64,000 nucleotides of DNA. It comes from Myxococcales bacterium. Its GTDB lineage: Bacteria; Myxococcota_A; UBA9042. A program made the position numbers and the translations under genes. Below, piece by piece: positions 20,801 to 27,557 of this stretch. The stretch is from contig CANLIC010000001.1 of NCBI GenBank assembly GCA_947491025.1, positions 248,001-312,000 on the forward strand, in the 5' to 3' direction. Below the pieces are notes generated by a model, which was not told the DNA's origin, ran no database searches, and saw only the letters and a list, made by a program, of their open reading frames with translations. Position 1 is the first letter of the stretch. Each line of letters opens with the position of its first letter.

Positions 20801-23800
20801 TCGCAGCTCTCCTGCTCGCCCGGCTTGACGTAGACGTTGCCGTCGTTGCAGTCGCCGTCCTTGGGCGCGCTGTAGAAGCCCACCTTGGAGCAGAGGCACT
20901 TCTTCAGCGAGAGGCCGTAGCCGTCGACGTCGGCGTCGAAGAAGAAGTCGAGGCAGCCTGCAGCGTTCTCGTCATTCTGGCTGTTGTTGCAGTTGTCGTC
21001 GATGCTGTTGCCGCAAACCTCGGGTGCCGCTGGGTTGACGTCGAAGTTGAAGTCGTCGCAGTCGCCGGTGCCGAGGCTGCAGAGGGTCGGCGCCGGGTCG
21101 GCCACGAAGTGGTCGTAGTCGCAGTAGCCGTCCTTGTCGTCGTCGCAGCCGTTGTCGATCTTGCCGTTGCAGTCATCGTCCTGGCCATCGCAGGTCTCTT
21201 TGGCCTTGCCCTTGTAGACGTTCGGATCCTGGTCGTTGCAGTCGTCGGTGCCCTTGGTGCAGCTGGCACCGTTGACCACGGTCTTGCCCGCCGCGCAGTA
21301 GCCGTCGAGGTCGAGATCGCAGTCGTCGTCGGCCTTGCCGGAGCAGTCGTTGTCTTTGCCGTCGCAGATCTCCTCCTTGCCAGGGTTGACGTCGGGATCG
21401 AAGTCCTCGCAGTCGTTGGTCTTCGACGTGGTGTAGATCGACGTCGGCGTGCAGAAGCACTTCGCGTTGCCGGCGCCGTAATCGTCCTTGTCGTCGTCGT
21501 GGTAGAAGTTCACGCAATTCAGCGCGTTCTCTTCGTTCAGGTTGCCGTTGCAGTTCTCGTCGACGTTGTTGCCGCAGACCTCGGCCTGGGCCGGGTTGAC
21601 GTTGGCGTTGCCGTCGTCGCAGTCACCAGCGCCTGATGCGCAGATCGAGGGTGCACCGACGAACTTGATCGCCTTGTCGCAGTAGCCGTCGCCGTCGTCG
21701 TCGCAGCCGTCATCGACCTGCTTGTCGCAGTCGTTGTCCTTGTTGTCGCAGATCTCCACCGCGTCGGGATGGATCGTGTTGTCGGCGTCGGCGCAGTCAC
21801 CGGGGTTCTTGGCCTTGAACGCGCCGTTGGCGACGCAGAGGCACTGGTTGCTGTTGATGCCGAACTTGTCGTCGTCACCGTCGTAGAAGAAGGGCGAGCA
21901 ACCCTTGGCGCCGATGTCGTTGTTGTTGCCGTTGCAGTTGTCGTCGACGGAGGTCGCGCAGTCCTCAACGGCGCCCGGGTTGATGGCCAACTTGGCGTCG
22001 TCGCAGTCACCGCCGCCCTTGGTGCACACGGTCGGCGTGCCGACCACGATCATGGCGCTATCGCAGTAGCCGTCCTTGTCCTTGTCGCAGTTCTCATCCA
22101 CCTGGCCATTGGAGTCGTTGTCTTTGCCGTCGCAGATCTCCTTGCCCTCGGGGTTGATGCCTTTGTCCTTGTCGTCGCTGTCGCCGCCGCCCTTCGGGCA
22201 GACCTGGAGGACACCGGCGTCGCTGTCGTACGGCAGGTTGACGTCGCAGTAGCCGTCCTTGTCGTCGTCGCAACCTTCGTCGACGACCTGGTTGCAGTTG
22301 TCGTCCTTGCCGTTGCAGATCTCGGTCTTGCCGGGATTCAGGCTCTGGTCGAGGTCGTCACAGTCACCGGCCTTGTCGGCGACGTAGCCGTCGGCGCCGA
22401 CGCATTGGCACTTGAAGGGTGAGTTGCTGTCGCCGTAGGTGTCGCTGTCCTTGTCGAGGTAGAAGTTGACGCAGCCGAGCGCGTTGAGGTCGTTGTTGGA
22501 GTCGTCGCAGTCGTCGTCCGCCACGGTGCTGCAGTCCTCACCGGCACCAGGGTTGATCGTCTTCTCGGCGTCGTTGCAGTCCCCGCCCAGCTTCGCCTTG
22601 TAGGCACCTTCGGACTGGCAGAGGCACTTGGCGGTGCCAGAGCCGTAGCTGTCGCCATCGAGGTCGGCGAAGAAGTTGGTGCAGCCGCTGGCGCCGATCT
22701 CGTCCTGCTGACCGTTGCAGTTGTCGTCCTTGCCGTTGCCGCAGATCTCGGGCGCGCCCGGGTTGACCGCGGTGTCGCCGTCGGCACAGTCGTCGCCGTT
22801 GATCGTGCTGCTGTCGGTCGGAAGCGCCGACTTCTTGCACTGGGCGGTCTTCTTGATGCCCATGGACAGGTCACAGTAGTTGTCGCCGTCGTCGTCGCAG
22901 TTCTCGTCGACGTCCCCGTCGCAGTCGTTGTCGAGGCCGTCGCAGAGCTCGCCGCAGGCCGGGAAGCCGCAGCAGCTGGCCCAGTCGTCGCAGTCGGCCA
23001 GCCCGTTGCCGTTGTTGTCCTTGGCGTCGTCGCAGATCTCGCCTGCGGAGCAGATGACCTCGAGGTCGAAGGTGGCGGCGTCGCTGTCGCCCTCGCCGTC
23101 GACGATGACGTAGTAGGTGACGCCGGCCTGGGCCGGGAACGAGAGCGAGGAACCGCCCGAAGCCACGGGCTCAGAGGCGAGGCAGCCGTCCGGGTCGCAG
23201 CCCTTCGAGGTGGCCTTGAGGACCATCAGGCGCACCTTGGCGCTGCTGACGTTGGTCAGCTTGATGGTCACCGGCGCCGACTGGGCGTTGGTGAATGAGT
23301 ACGCCATCTCTTTGCCGAGGTAAGGCAGGCCACTTGCGCACGGGTAACCGTTGACGACGTCGGTGGCGCCGCTGCCGTTGCTGACCAGCTTCGTCTTGAC
23401 GTCGCCGCACTTCAGCGCGGACTGCGCGTTGCACAGGCAGGTGTTGTTGTACGAGCAGACGCCGTCGCTGCAGACGTCGGTGGTGCAGCTGTTGCCGTCG
23501 TTGCAGCTGGTCGAGTTGGTGCAGGCCGGCAGACCGGTGTCGAAGAACTTGAAGATCTGCTTGATGAGCTCGTTGGCCGAGTCGGTGTCGGCCTTGATGC
23601 CAGCGAAGAGCACCGACGACGCCAACGTGCGGTACTTGGCGTTCGGATCGTCGTGGGCAACCTGGACCCAGAACTTGTCGAAGCCCTCGTTTCGCAGCAG
23701 GTTCGCGGTCTTGGCCACGTTCTTCGCCGCGATCTGGTCGTTGACGTTGTTGAAGTCTGCGCTCTGGCTGTACGCCCACTGCAGGTGCTTGACCGGGTTC

Positions 23801-26800
23801 TGGTTGGCGTCGGTGAAGATCGAGTAGCCCTTGAGCGGGCCGGTCACACCCGTCGGCGCGCTGTCGAGGATGCCTTCGACCTTGAAGAAGGCGTGCAGCG
23901 ACGTCGGGGAGTCGAAGGCCCAGGTATCGCCGCCTTCCATGTAGACGCGCCCACCCTGCGACAAGAAGAGCTTGAGCGAGTTGATCTCGCTCTCCTTGAG
24001 CGTGTGGTTGTTCGGGTAGACGCCGAGCAGAACGAAGACGGCATCAAACTTGGTGAGGTCGCTGTAGAGCGCCAGGTCATCGACCATCTGCGCTTGCTTG
24101 TTGAGCGCCTTGATGGCTTCGACGACGGGCGTGCCGATGTCGGCGGGCACCTCGGACGGCTTCCAGACCAAAACGCCACCCTCGAAGGTCACGGTGACCG
24201 TGTAGGTGCACAGCTTGTAGAGGTGGCCGTCTGTGACCTTGATGACGATCTCGTGGTCGCCGACGTCCGCGAGCTGCGGCTTCATCGTCACCTGAGAATT
24301 CCAGCCGCTGTCGAGCCATGAGTAGAGGGCCGACGAGATCGTGGCGAAGCTCGGTGCCTTGACGAGCGAGAACGACACGTACTGATTCAGGTCTGGATCC
24401 TTCGCCTTGACCGGCACCGTCAACGACTGACCGGCCAGCATCGTGCGGTTGGCTGGGCACGACGTGAACACCGGCGGACCGCCCTTGGCGATGCAGAAGT
24501 TGTCGACGCCGAAGCGGTTCAGCTCTGCGGTCGAGGCACCGCTGACACAGACGGCGAGGCGCAATCCGTTGGAGCCCGCCAGCTCGGCAGGCAAGGTCAG
24601 GTCGATGGTCTCTGGCCCGAGGTTGGCGCTCGGCGAGATCTGGTCGACCAAGACAGCCTTGGTCCAGTCAGCGTTCTCACCGTCGAGGCTGCCGAGCACG
24701 CGGATGTTGGCCAGACCCGATGCCTTGACGTACTCACGGTCGAACTGGATCGAGACCGCCTTGGAGCCCGCGGCCTGGAACACCGGCGAGGTCAAGCAGG
24801 AGTCATAGTTGAGCTTGGTGGGGGTCCAGAAGAAGCGCGCATACTGGTCGGGTCCAAGGCCACCCGATGTTGCGATCGTCCAGTTGGTCTTGGCGCTGCC
24901 GGCGACGTCGGCCGGGTTCCAGCCAAGCAACGCCAGGGTCGAAGCCGAAGAGAAGTCCTGGCAGTAGTTCAGCTCGTAGCTGCATGCCGGCTTGGCGACC
25001 GCGACGCACTGCTTGCTGCCATCCGGCTGGTCCAGGCACTTGCCTGTTGCGCAGGGCGAATCGAGGCTGGCGCACTCGGTCGCTTCGGTCTCTGGCGTAC
25101 AGCACGGCTTGACGCCGCCAACCTCTTCCGTGTTGACGCAGTAAGCCATCGAGGTGATGCAGTAGTCGATGGTGCAGGGCTTGCCGTCGTTGCAGTCGAA
25201 CTTGTCGATGCAGCAGCCACTCTTTGGGCTGTGGACGCACTTGTTCGAGACGCAGGTGTCGCTCGTGCACTTGTTGCTGTCGTCGCAGGTCACCGCTTGG
25301 TTGGTGGTCGTGCAGACCTCGCAGCCCGACGCCGGGACGTTCGCGCAGACGCCGGCGCCGCTCTGGATGTTGGTGCAGCTATCCGCGGTGCAAGCGACGC
25401 TGTCGTCGCAGTCGGCGTTCTGGGTGCAGCAGCCGCCCTTGGGCGCCGTGTGGCGGCACTGGTTGTTGACGCAGTACTCGATGGTGCAAGCGTTGTTGTC
25501 GTTGCAGGCCGTCAGCGCGTCCTTGTCGTCGATGCAGCACTGCGACAGAGGCGTGTTCTCGCACTTGCTGTTGACGCAGCGGTCGAGGGTGCACGGCTTC
25601 TGGTCGTCACAGGCCGTATCGTACTTGCAGCACTCGGGGTTGGGCGAGTAGGTGCAAGTGCCGCAGCCGTCGACCACCGTGCAGGCGTCGATGGTGCAGC
25701 TGTTGCCGTCGTCGCACTCCGACTTGTCGACGCAGGAGCCCGAGAGCTTCTTGCTGGTGCACTTGTTGGTGGCGTCGCAGAAGTCGGCGGTCTTGCAGTC
25801 ACCATCATCGCAGTCCGTCGGGCTGTTGCAGCAGGTGGCGTCGCCATTGTCGACGAACTTGCAGAGCTTGGCGGTGGTGTCGCAGGAGTCGAGGGTGCAG
25901 GCGTTGCCGTCGCTGCAGTCGGCGTTGCCGTCGCAGCAGTTCGGCTTGAACTTGTCGGGGCCGAAGATGCACTTGTGGTTGACGCAGCTGTCGTCTGTGC
26001 ACTCCTTGCCGTCGTCGCAGTCTTCCTTGACGTCGCAGCAGCCGCTCGTCGCGTTGTGGAAACAGGTACCTGCCGGATCTTCGACCTTCTTGTTGCAGCC
26101 ATCGACGGTGCAGAACTTGCCGTCGGCACAGTCGTAGTTGGCCGTACAGCACTCCGGGATCTTGTTGTTCTCGCAGCTACCGACGGGCTCGCCCTCGGGG
26201 ATCTTGCACTTATCATCGGTGCAGACGCCGTCGTCGTTGCAGTCGCCGTCCTTGGCGCAGCACTTGGCGACCTCGACGTGGTAGCAGAGGTAGTCCTTGC
26301 CGCAGTAGTCGTAGGTGCACGAGTTGCCGTCGTTGCACTCGTTGGTGTTGCCGGTCAACCAGTCGCAGCAGTTGGGCTTGCCCGCGTCCTTGCCGTGGGT
26401 GCACTGGGTCCAGCCACCGGTCTGCGGCTTGTCACACTTGTCCAGCGTGCAGTAGTAGTTGTCGTTGCAGGTCGGGTTGGTACCCGGCGAGCAGCAGTCG
26501 GGCTTGAAGTTGTCCTTGCCGAAGCGGCAGCTGAAGTCGACGCAGCTACCCACCAAGCACACGTCGTCGGAGACGCACTCGGCGCTCTCGCAGCAGCTGC
26601 CCGGGGGCTGAATGTTGCTGCACTTGCCGGTGACGGTGTTGCAGCTGTCAATCGTGCAGCCCTTGCCGTCGTTGCACTCAGCGTCCGACTTGCTGCAGCA
26701 CTTCGGGTCGGCCTTGACGTGCTTGCAGATGCCCTTCAGACCCGTCAGATCGCAGGTATCCGTGGTGCAGGGGCTGTCGTCGGCGCAGTCGGCGTTCTTG

Positions 26801-27543
26801 AGGCAAGCCGAGCACTTGGCGTTGGGTGTGTTCGGCTCATTGCAGAGCTCGCCCGCCGCGCAGTCGAAGGTCGAGCCGCAGCACACGGGCGCCATGGCGA
26901 ACTTGCAGGCGGCGCCGATGCACTCTTGCTGGGTACATGGCAGGCCGTCGTCACAGTCCTCGCCAAAATTGCAGGGTTGAATGACGGCCAGGTGGAACGC
27001 CACCCGCGCGCTCGCCATCGCATATTCGCTGCCGTTGGTGTCGACCAGCACCGCGCCGAGGGTGTGAAGGCCGGGCGCGAGGGCGGTGGTCGTGTAGTTG
27101 TCGCCTGCGGTCGCGCCGTCGAGCTTGCCATCGACGTAGATGTTGATCTTGCCAGGGGTGAAGTACTCCGTCGAAAAAACGAGATCGAACGTGGTCTTGC
27201 CACCCTTGGGCACGGTCTTTTGGGCGTAGTCGGCCGGCGTAATGAGCTTCAGCACCGGGTCGGTCGCGGCGTAGGCTTCCACGCCGAAACGCGCATCGAT
27301 ACCCGTTGCGAAGTCGGTCAGCTGGGCGGCGCCTGGCTCGGGCCCCTCGGCCTCTGCGCAGGCGCTGAGGCCGGCGATCGCAAACGCGAGCGCGATGTGC
27401 GCCAAGACGAGCGCTCCCGAGCTGCGAACGCCCTCCGGTGCCGCTGGGCGGGGCCGGAGTTCGCAGGGGAGTTCAACGCTCTCGGAGCGCGCCGCGGAGC
27501 GCTGCCACCCGAACAGGTGCCGCAACCCGTGCTGGTACCGCAT
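8860..27543 (-). CDS. Giant 6227-residue mosaic lipoprotein
   Basis: One uninterrupted frame. The start at 27543 has a strong GAGGAGG seven bases upstream. A long basic N-region leads to a hydrophobic stretch and lipobox LSAC near residue 62, predicting a lipid-anchored envelope or surface protein. Rough domain order in residues: Ig-like region 80-180; CNDGNxCT-type Cys-rich repeats 185-850; jelly-roll/MAM-like 858-1020; Ig/cadherin-like 1021-1120; class-I amidotransferase-like fold 1123-1338; PPC-like beta domain 1381-1500; MopE-type DNDCDG repeats 1548-3108, interrupted by a C-type-lectin-like domain at 2742-2866; Gly-rich stretch 3109-3394; nine propeller-like units 3481-5871 with MopE units between some of them; and a C-terminal beta domain 5985-6227. 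Adhesion or surface-layer function is plausible, and Ca or metal binding by DxDxDG loops is expected from family knowledge. The actual role is unknown. Confidence 0.85.
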   Translation of the reverse strand: MRYQHGLRHLFGWQRSAARSESVELPCELRPRPAAPEGVRSSGALVLAHIALAFAIAGLSACAEAEGPEPGAAQLTDFATGIDARFGVEAYAATDPVLKLITPADYAQKTVPKGGKTTFDLVFSTEYFTPGKINIYVDGKLDGATAGDNYTTTALAPGLHTLGAVLVDTNGSEYAMASARVAFHLAVIQPCNFGEDCDDGLPCTQQECIGAACKFAMAPVCCGSTFDCAAGELCNEPNTPNAKCSACLKNADCADDSPCTTDTCDLTGLKGICKHVKADPKCCSKSDAECNDGKGCTIDSCNTVTGKCSNIQPPGSCCESAECVSDDVCLVGSCVDFSCRFGKDNFKPDCCSPGTNPTCNDNYYCTLDKCDKPQTGGWTQCTHGKDAGKPNCCDWLTGNTNECNDGNSCTYDYCGKDYLCYHVEVAKCCAKDGDCNDDGVCTDDKCKIPEGEPVGSCENNKIPECCTANYDCADGKFCTVDGCNKKVEDPAGTCFHNATSGCCDVKEDCDDGKECTDDSCVNHKCIFGPDKFKPNCCDGNADCSDGNACTLDSCDTTAKLCKFVDNGDATCCNSPTDCDDGDCKTADFCDATNKCTSKKLSGSCVDKSECDDGNSCTIDACTVVDGCGTCTYSPNPECCKYDTACDDQKPCTLDRCVNSKCENTPLSQCCIDDKDALTACNDNNACTIEYCVNNQCRHTAPKGGCCTQNADCDDSVACTADSCTNIQSGAGVCANVPASGCEVCTTTNQAVTCDDSNKCTSDTCVSNKCVHSPKSGCCIDKFDCNDGKPCTIDYCITSMAYCVNTEEVGGVKPCCTPETEATECASLDSPCATGKCLDQPDGSKQCVAVAKPACSYELNYCQDFSSASTLALLGWNPADVAGSAKTNWTIATSGGLGPDQYARFFWTPTKLNYDSCLTSPVFQAAGSKAVSIQFDREYVKASGLANIRVLGSLDGENADWTKAVLVDQISPSANLGPETIDLTLPAELAGSNGLRLAVCVSGASTAELNRFGVDNFCIAKGGPPVFTSCPANRTMLAGQSLTVPVKAKDPDLNQYVSFSLVKAPSFATISSALYSWLDSGWNSQVTMKPQLADVGDHEIVIKVTDGHLYKLCTYTVTVTFEGGVLVWKPSEVPADIGTPVVEAIKALNKQAQMVDDLALYSDLTKFDAVFVLLGVYPNNHTLKESEINSLKLFLSQGGRVYMEGGDTWAFDSPTSLHAFFKVEGILDSAPTGVTGPLKGYSIFTDANQNPVKHLQWAYSQSADFNNVNDQIAAKNVAKTANLLRNEGFDKFWVQVAHDDPNAKYRTLASSVLFAGIKADTDSANELIKQIFKFFDTGLPACTNSTSCNDGNSCTTDVCSDGVCSYNNTCLCNAQSALKCGDVKTKLVSNGSGATDVVNGYPCASGLPYLGKEMAYSFTNAQSAPVTIKLTNVSSAKVRLMVLKATSKGCDPDGCLASEPVASGGSSLSFPAQAGVTYYVIVDGEGDSDAATFDLEVICSAGEICDDAKDNNGNGLADCDDWASCCGFPACGELCDGLDNDCDGDVDENCDDDGDNYCDLSMGIKKTAQCKKSALPTDSSTINGDDCADGDTAVNPGAPEICGNGKDDNCNGQQDEIGASGCTNFFADLDGDSYGSGTAKCLCQSEGAYKAKLGGDCNDAEKTINPGAGEDCSTVADDDCDDSNNDLNALGCVNFYLDKDSDTYGDSNSPFKCQCVGADGYVADKAGDCDDLDQSLNPGKTEICNGKDDNCNQVVDEGCDDDKDGYCDVNLPYDSDAGVLQVCPKGGGDSDDKDKGINPEGKEICDGKDNDSNGQVDENCDKDKDGYCDSAMIVVGTPTVCTKGGGDCDDAKLAINPGAVEDCATSVDDNCNGNNNDIGAKGCSPFFYDGDDDKFGINSNQCLCVANGAFKAKNPGDCADADNTIHPDAVEICDNKDNDCDKQVDDGCDDDGDGYCDKAIKFVGAPSICASGAGDCDDGNANVNPAQAEVCGNNVDENCNGNLNEENALNCVNFYHDDDKDDYGAGNAKCFCTPTSIYTTSKTNDCEDFDPDVNPGKEEICDGKDNDCSGKADDDCDLDLDGYCAAGKTVVNGASCTKGTDDCNDQDPNVYKGKAKETCDGQDDDCNGKIDNGCDDDKDGYCDYDHFVADPAPTLCSLGTGDCDDFNFDVNPAAPEVCGNSIDDNCNNSQNDENAAGCLDFFFDADVDGYGLSLKKCLCSKVGFYSAPKDGDCNDGNVYVKPGEQESCDNLDNDCDGDIDEAGATGCSNFFYDGDKDNYGIDLASCVCTPSNGYTALQKGDCNDTVKTISPGLPELCNDADDNCDGQVDEGCNADGDDYCAASKTTVGFPTVCTKGGGDCNDADSTINTAGVEICNGADDNCDKTIDEGCDDDGDKFCDSNMKTVGTPNACPNGGNDCDDTNKDINPAVSEICGNTVDENCSGTFNDVDATGCTKFYEDKDGDAYGKNGGESACLCIKTGTLTATKAGDCDDSNDLINSDATELCDDVDNSCNTQIDEGCDVDGDSYCDTAKTTIGTPAVCPLGGGDCNDQMLTINPGAKEVCGNTVDENCDGSLNGDNSTGCKDYFYDGDGDGFGVNVKQCLCTPENGFTATAGGDCDDTVKTINPSAKEVCGNGKDDNCNGNNNDPDAQGCSDFFKDADKDGYGTGTASCLCTAEGEFITAQGGDCNDSDNTIKPGTAEICDAKDNNCNGSTDEDCDKDNDGHCDAGKQITEAALCKKSTPKCAGIVSNGVCYQAFNTQLAWTPGQAACKELGGNLAAASTPEENTVIRNAANKGCGTNAVAWIGLNDHDKEGTWAWTTGVGVTHTNWAAGQPVNSITFNAVRMNTDATWQTANPADAFCYVCRLGKVSVGSGDDCVDNDPKINPSATEECDDKDNNCDGVKDDGCDNDKDGYCAKSKTIVGSPVVCNKGTQDCDDSNNTVNPGKAEFCDDADNDCDNATDEGCDDDNDEFCDSTLAIVGAPQTCQKGGNDCNDTVFLVNPAAPEACGDGVDNNCVGGIDEVCNDQDGDGYCKGIQSVSAGCPKGGGDCNDGDKFVNPGSAEDCKTVGDDNCNGLTNEKDAKSCTDFYLDEDQDGYGAKEQGTSDNLAACSSCGTGVDGDYVASSNVNLAAGTYNYKSFTVNAGVTVTVTGSVPLVLKVKGKVTINGTIELSGQPGQDISGCCFNSAGGTPGAGGGAGGGNVYGSQGAPGDGTGGGQGGCASGYGSGGGGGGYAFSGNSGTTTAWSCGTPGAGGSSYGNQQLTTLTGGSGGGSGGYGSAANSAGSGGGGGGGAFRLDALEVVVGAGGQVLANGGRGGNIGGDRDGGAGGGGSGGTVWLRADKVTISGKVEAKGGAAGVTDKVNGHGGDGGSGSDGRIRIDANALVGSSAPTAFKGDGAGQVVKICQCAQSEGASAKITGDCDDGNAQVNPGAIEICDGIDNTCAGTVDSGCDADLDGFCASGKQIFDSKACPKTGTVLGAGCTATAPTLLGQFNMETYSHGGGYHRFRKEFWYPQWAGQTVYRYNDAMQYQGNFNCGQHEIMALEGDSAEDAWYSANWGYYTISRRNGLNTGAVWNTSVGYYAGGVAVAGNEIYAIRHQNQPIYVLNKANGQQIKTFNLNQWFGGSMYGGLFVHKGFLWVPNDSNRNFYKYDLSGVYQNESFQVAPNIYNAAYDGSRVCVSANSSTVHCYDLGKFKCSVGDDCNDDNKNVNPEGTEACNDLDDNCNAAIDEGCDDDKDGFCDAQSAFPFGNCCAKHADAGCSVPSIAACVCAQPGYDTCCTVKWTEDCGKAAKGFACASCKFPSKCPGGGGDCDDQSNLINPKGKESCATPEDDDCDGTLNTINADGCAKYYVDVDQDAYGGVGFQCMCQPEATYTALVSGDCDDNDATVSSGAAQEICDGKDNNCNSGTDELCDADGDGYCSNGKIVIKNTACPNSPESAAGCGSALASTAQFQPRTLGVNPRSYGGGWHPKLSQWWFPEYAGSNTMVYRFEKDMPNKPVGSFNSGLPEIRQIHGDDSTDDWYAATYQGSSQGLYRMKGATSEKVWTSDSLTSYLSGVATSGGIVYTMRYNDNKVWAVNMSDGKRRADKEFNLNTYTGSTFGLAIIDGKFFRTSDSRWIWRYDMGTGVHDGTQIQPVRTPYAVAYNATEICSSDGSQIVQCMVMPKANESFGSKQTWANPRSHGAGYHFFHKEYWFPQWASPTIYRYNQKLHYVGEFNSGQSELMQIWGDGAEDAWYSANWGHNTITRRNKFDSTPAWSFNIGSTAGGVAVGGNSVYAMRASGSTVWELNKANGQQIRTFDLNGWFAGGTNHGGLVVEGDKIWRAADNRWFERHLISNGSWDGTRIYLDTNPYSTTWDGNRFCFSPNNQYQYCIGLPNDTSRFDINSPSAGGSGGGTVIRTFNMAIENYGVAWNPKDKEFWSPRWSDGQVTRMDANGSVIGTFSIPSNQNMDLWIDQDASFATANWGENTCKRFNAAKQHMWSYNIGSTAGGVVGDEDYIYCMRYHQNTVWVQDKATGNHQYSFGLENGTTNIYGGMEIVGDAIVVGTDNQYIRMFDRRTGRQRGVSFRPALGVYSSFWNGKELCVGSNNYGSQTFYCYDVRDTKGRALTTRADIRNAGNSHGAGYHPFYKEYWYPEWSGEWVYRYDETKSYVASFWNGRGNIMHLAGDPDSRKWYAAEWGHSTIGAFDGERRGTIWTYNLGTTAGSVAVAGNFVYGMRASSGPLYKINKGDGTLHSTINVNGGNYLGHTTYGPLAVIGDTLYRGDNNGYVERFNLNTGNFIGQFAYFGWSAHTGTFDPVTRELCAHHNSYPGESRCIFLPSGSGTGAGDTRDLGVDARSHGGGYHGKFKEYWYPEWNGNDSTIVYRHDENGIPVGTFNSGLRYISQIIGDDSHSDWFASIYDGSSTYARVHRMQSQSATKVWTSPYVTTYLGGVAADSNFVYTHRTNSDARIYVFDRATGNRRTDKEFDLKNMNGNTTWGIAVVGSKLYRTSSDNWIYRHDMSDGDHDGVKIPTATSAGSLAYNGKELCIANTSSGGLVYCYELESSTTSYKAKQVSQATWGEGGGFHVYRNEYWYPAWSSGDSVMYRYNKQRVPVGQFTAKQRYMRQVWGDSATDVWYSANWSDGSITRRRGLGSDLDWTYNMGGNPGGVTGDDTAVYAMRYDSPTVHVLNKKTGAALKTFDLIGAFQTSLYGGLAVAKGKLFYGNTNAWVYRYDLNTGVHDNVRFTMPTGIYASTFDGEDYCVSDSNMNNNNAYCVPLMSTTCTKGNDCDDGFSKVNPGVTEFCDDGDNNCNNTIDEGCDDDNDDYCDSGLITLGTPQTCTKGGGDCNDAGATENPGSAEICDSKDNNCNKLVDEAGASGCTTFYYDGDQDGSGVFSGSKCLCAADGVFSSPTFGDCDDSCPECAPGKPELCDGKNNTCATNAMTGSTYTRQVNLGANATYHGAGYHSKRNEYWWTNWASSTIWRYNTNGGFLGQFDSGQTEMMGLAGDTANDDFYSANWGHGTVTRRKFEQAVTVWARNIGAYPSGIDYGNGRVYVMKDYNDIQRVWVLDASNGQDVAGVPHFDLKGEGFFSAAGDQLIYGGLRVIGDRIYRTSRNNWTYRYLLGNGSHDGVKMFSQPQSTYVDNSVSNGSELCVASYGNNNVRCYALPSANANLQPKTVTMETYSHGGGYHHKRQEYWYPQWSGTTMYRYDATRNALGNFSTGQNEMMDVKGDYSEDNYYTANWGYYTITKRAGLTSNLLWSTGLGYYAGGVAVDQQYVYGMRADNTQVWVLNRANGTTVRTFNVATGAQQWDGNWMHGGLFVHGDSIFRSSGGGRWIHSYKLTDGSFSGIRIYTAQPIYNASYDGKEVCISPNNNQNYCYSLTGGTFTIDEGCDKDADGYCDSNKVTVGKPASCPKGAGDCNDGAITVNPLAQEICNGADDNCNGTVDDGANLECTANKNAEAKCENGACKIYKCNTGFYDLNGLGSDGCECNSYDGFEPNDTCDKATQLKALNDQGDAVISVKARLVDPVDSDWFAFHAADTPESGATACDAFNVRVRFLQNPSNALRLEVFRGSCPPAKYLYEAHKPNLVDQGVCCGQTDFNWFTNFKGYSRNVYSSGYSEFGECNCLNQNPSSIFYTGIQGWNYGPAHNPYGTGDGGPYGRFDSSKPDAQGKQVTDRNPASQSWGYDYTRCHNDSANFFVRVYREGVMLQCFDYLLEVTNGTYGAPSTGHVGYGVW
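9935..17110 (-). repeat. Nine propeller-like protein units of about 210-240 residues
   Basis: Approximate units, from the protein N-terminal side: 16450-17110, 15040-15720, 14395-15035, 13735-14370, 13080-13735, 12400-13075, 11750-12400, 10570-11280 and 9935-10570. Each unit opens with a SHGGGYH-like motif, then EYWYPQWSG, YRY, a Gly-Asp turn with WYSANWG, ITRR, an AGGVAV strand, YAMR, V-x-V-LNKANGQQ, RTFDL, GGL-V, a trailing RYDL and a closing CVS...YCY strand. The four-strand rhythm is like NHL/kelch propellers, but I do not recognise the family. Units 1, 3 and 9 are very close copies. MopE-type segments separate unit 1 from unit 2 and unit 7 from unit 8. Confidence 0.75.
17360..18215 (-). 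repeat. Glycine-rich low-complexity segment with preceding beta strands
   Basis: Residues about 3109-3394 of the giant lipoprotein. A short beta-rich stretch (GTYNYKSFTVNAGVTVTVTG, then VKGKVTINGTIELSG) is followed by many GGGAGGG, GGSGGGSGG and GGAGGGGSGG runs alternating with short VTISGKVEAKGG strands. This is a parallel-beta-helix-like or Gly-rich surface domain. The DNA is correspondingly repetitive. Confidence 0.7.
18220..22930 (-). repeat. Array of MopE-type Cys/Asp repeats in the giant lipoprotein
   Basis: About 23 units of roughly 60-70 residues lie here, and about 30 in the whole protein. A unit reads CDGKDNDCDGxxDEGC, then DDDGDGYCD, then CPKGGGDCDD and a VNPGAxEIC link. This is the putative metal-binding motif named after the Methylococcus surface protein MopE. 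Two subtypes alternate: a short one ending DEGC and a longer one with NxNDxxAxGC followed by FFYDGDxDGYG. A lectin-like domain is inserted at 18945-19320. Unit length and sequence vary, so this is not a DNA-level direct repeat. Confidence 0.8.
18945..19320 (-). other. C-type-lectin-like domain inside the MopE array
   Basis: Residues about 2742-2866 of the giant lipoprotein. Diagnostic pieces are GVCYQAF, W-TPGQAACKELGGNLAA, the WIGLNDHDKEGTWAWT core, TNWAAGQP and a closing W...FCYVC. The WIGL core, the W-x-W and the paired Cys are the CTLD fold signature. The usual Ca-binding EPN/QPD triplet appears only as GQPVN, so sugar binding is uncertain. Confidence 0.75.
25000..27000 (-). repeat. Cys-rich CNDGNxCTxDxC repeat array
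   Basis: Residues about 185-850 of the giant lipoprotein hold roughly 15 units of 35-50 residues. Each has a pattern near C-DDGKxCTxDxC-x(3,6)-C-x-(3,8)-C-x(1,3)-CC. This is the disulfide-rich repeat common in myxobacterial surface lipoproteins. The same type makes up the lipoproteins at 41474-45271 and 47504-50308. Confidence 0.75.
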
Positions 27544-27550
27544 ACCGTAT

Positions 27551-27557
27551 CCTCCTC
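27551..27557 (-). promoter_or_regulatory. Ribosome binding site of the giant lipoprotein gene
   Basis: The minus strand reads GAGGAGG seven bases before the ATG at 27543-27541. This fixes the start despite the unusually long 40-residue segment ahead of the hydrophobic signal. Confidence 0.75.

Noticed and set aside
18220..22930. Possible CRISPR or DNA tandem repeat because of recurrent GTCGTCGCAGTCG-like text
   Set aside because: Units differ in length and sequence, and all keep one reading frame encoding DNDCDG-type motifs; this is protein repeat, not an array of identical spaced DNA repeats.
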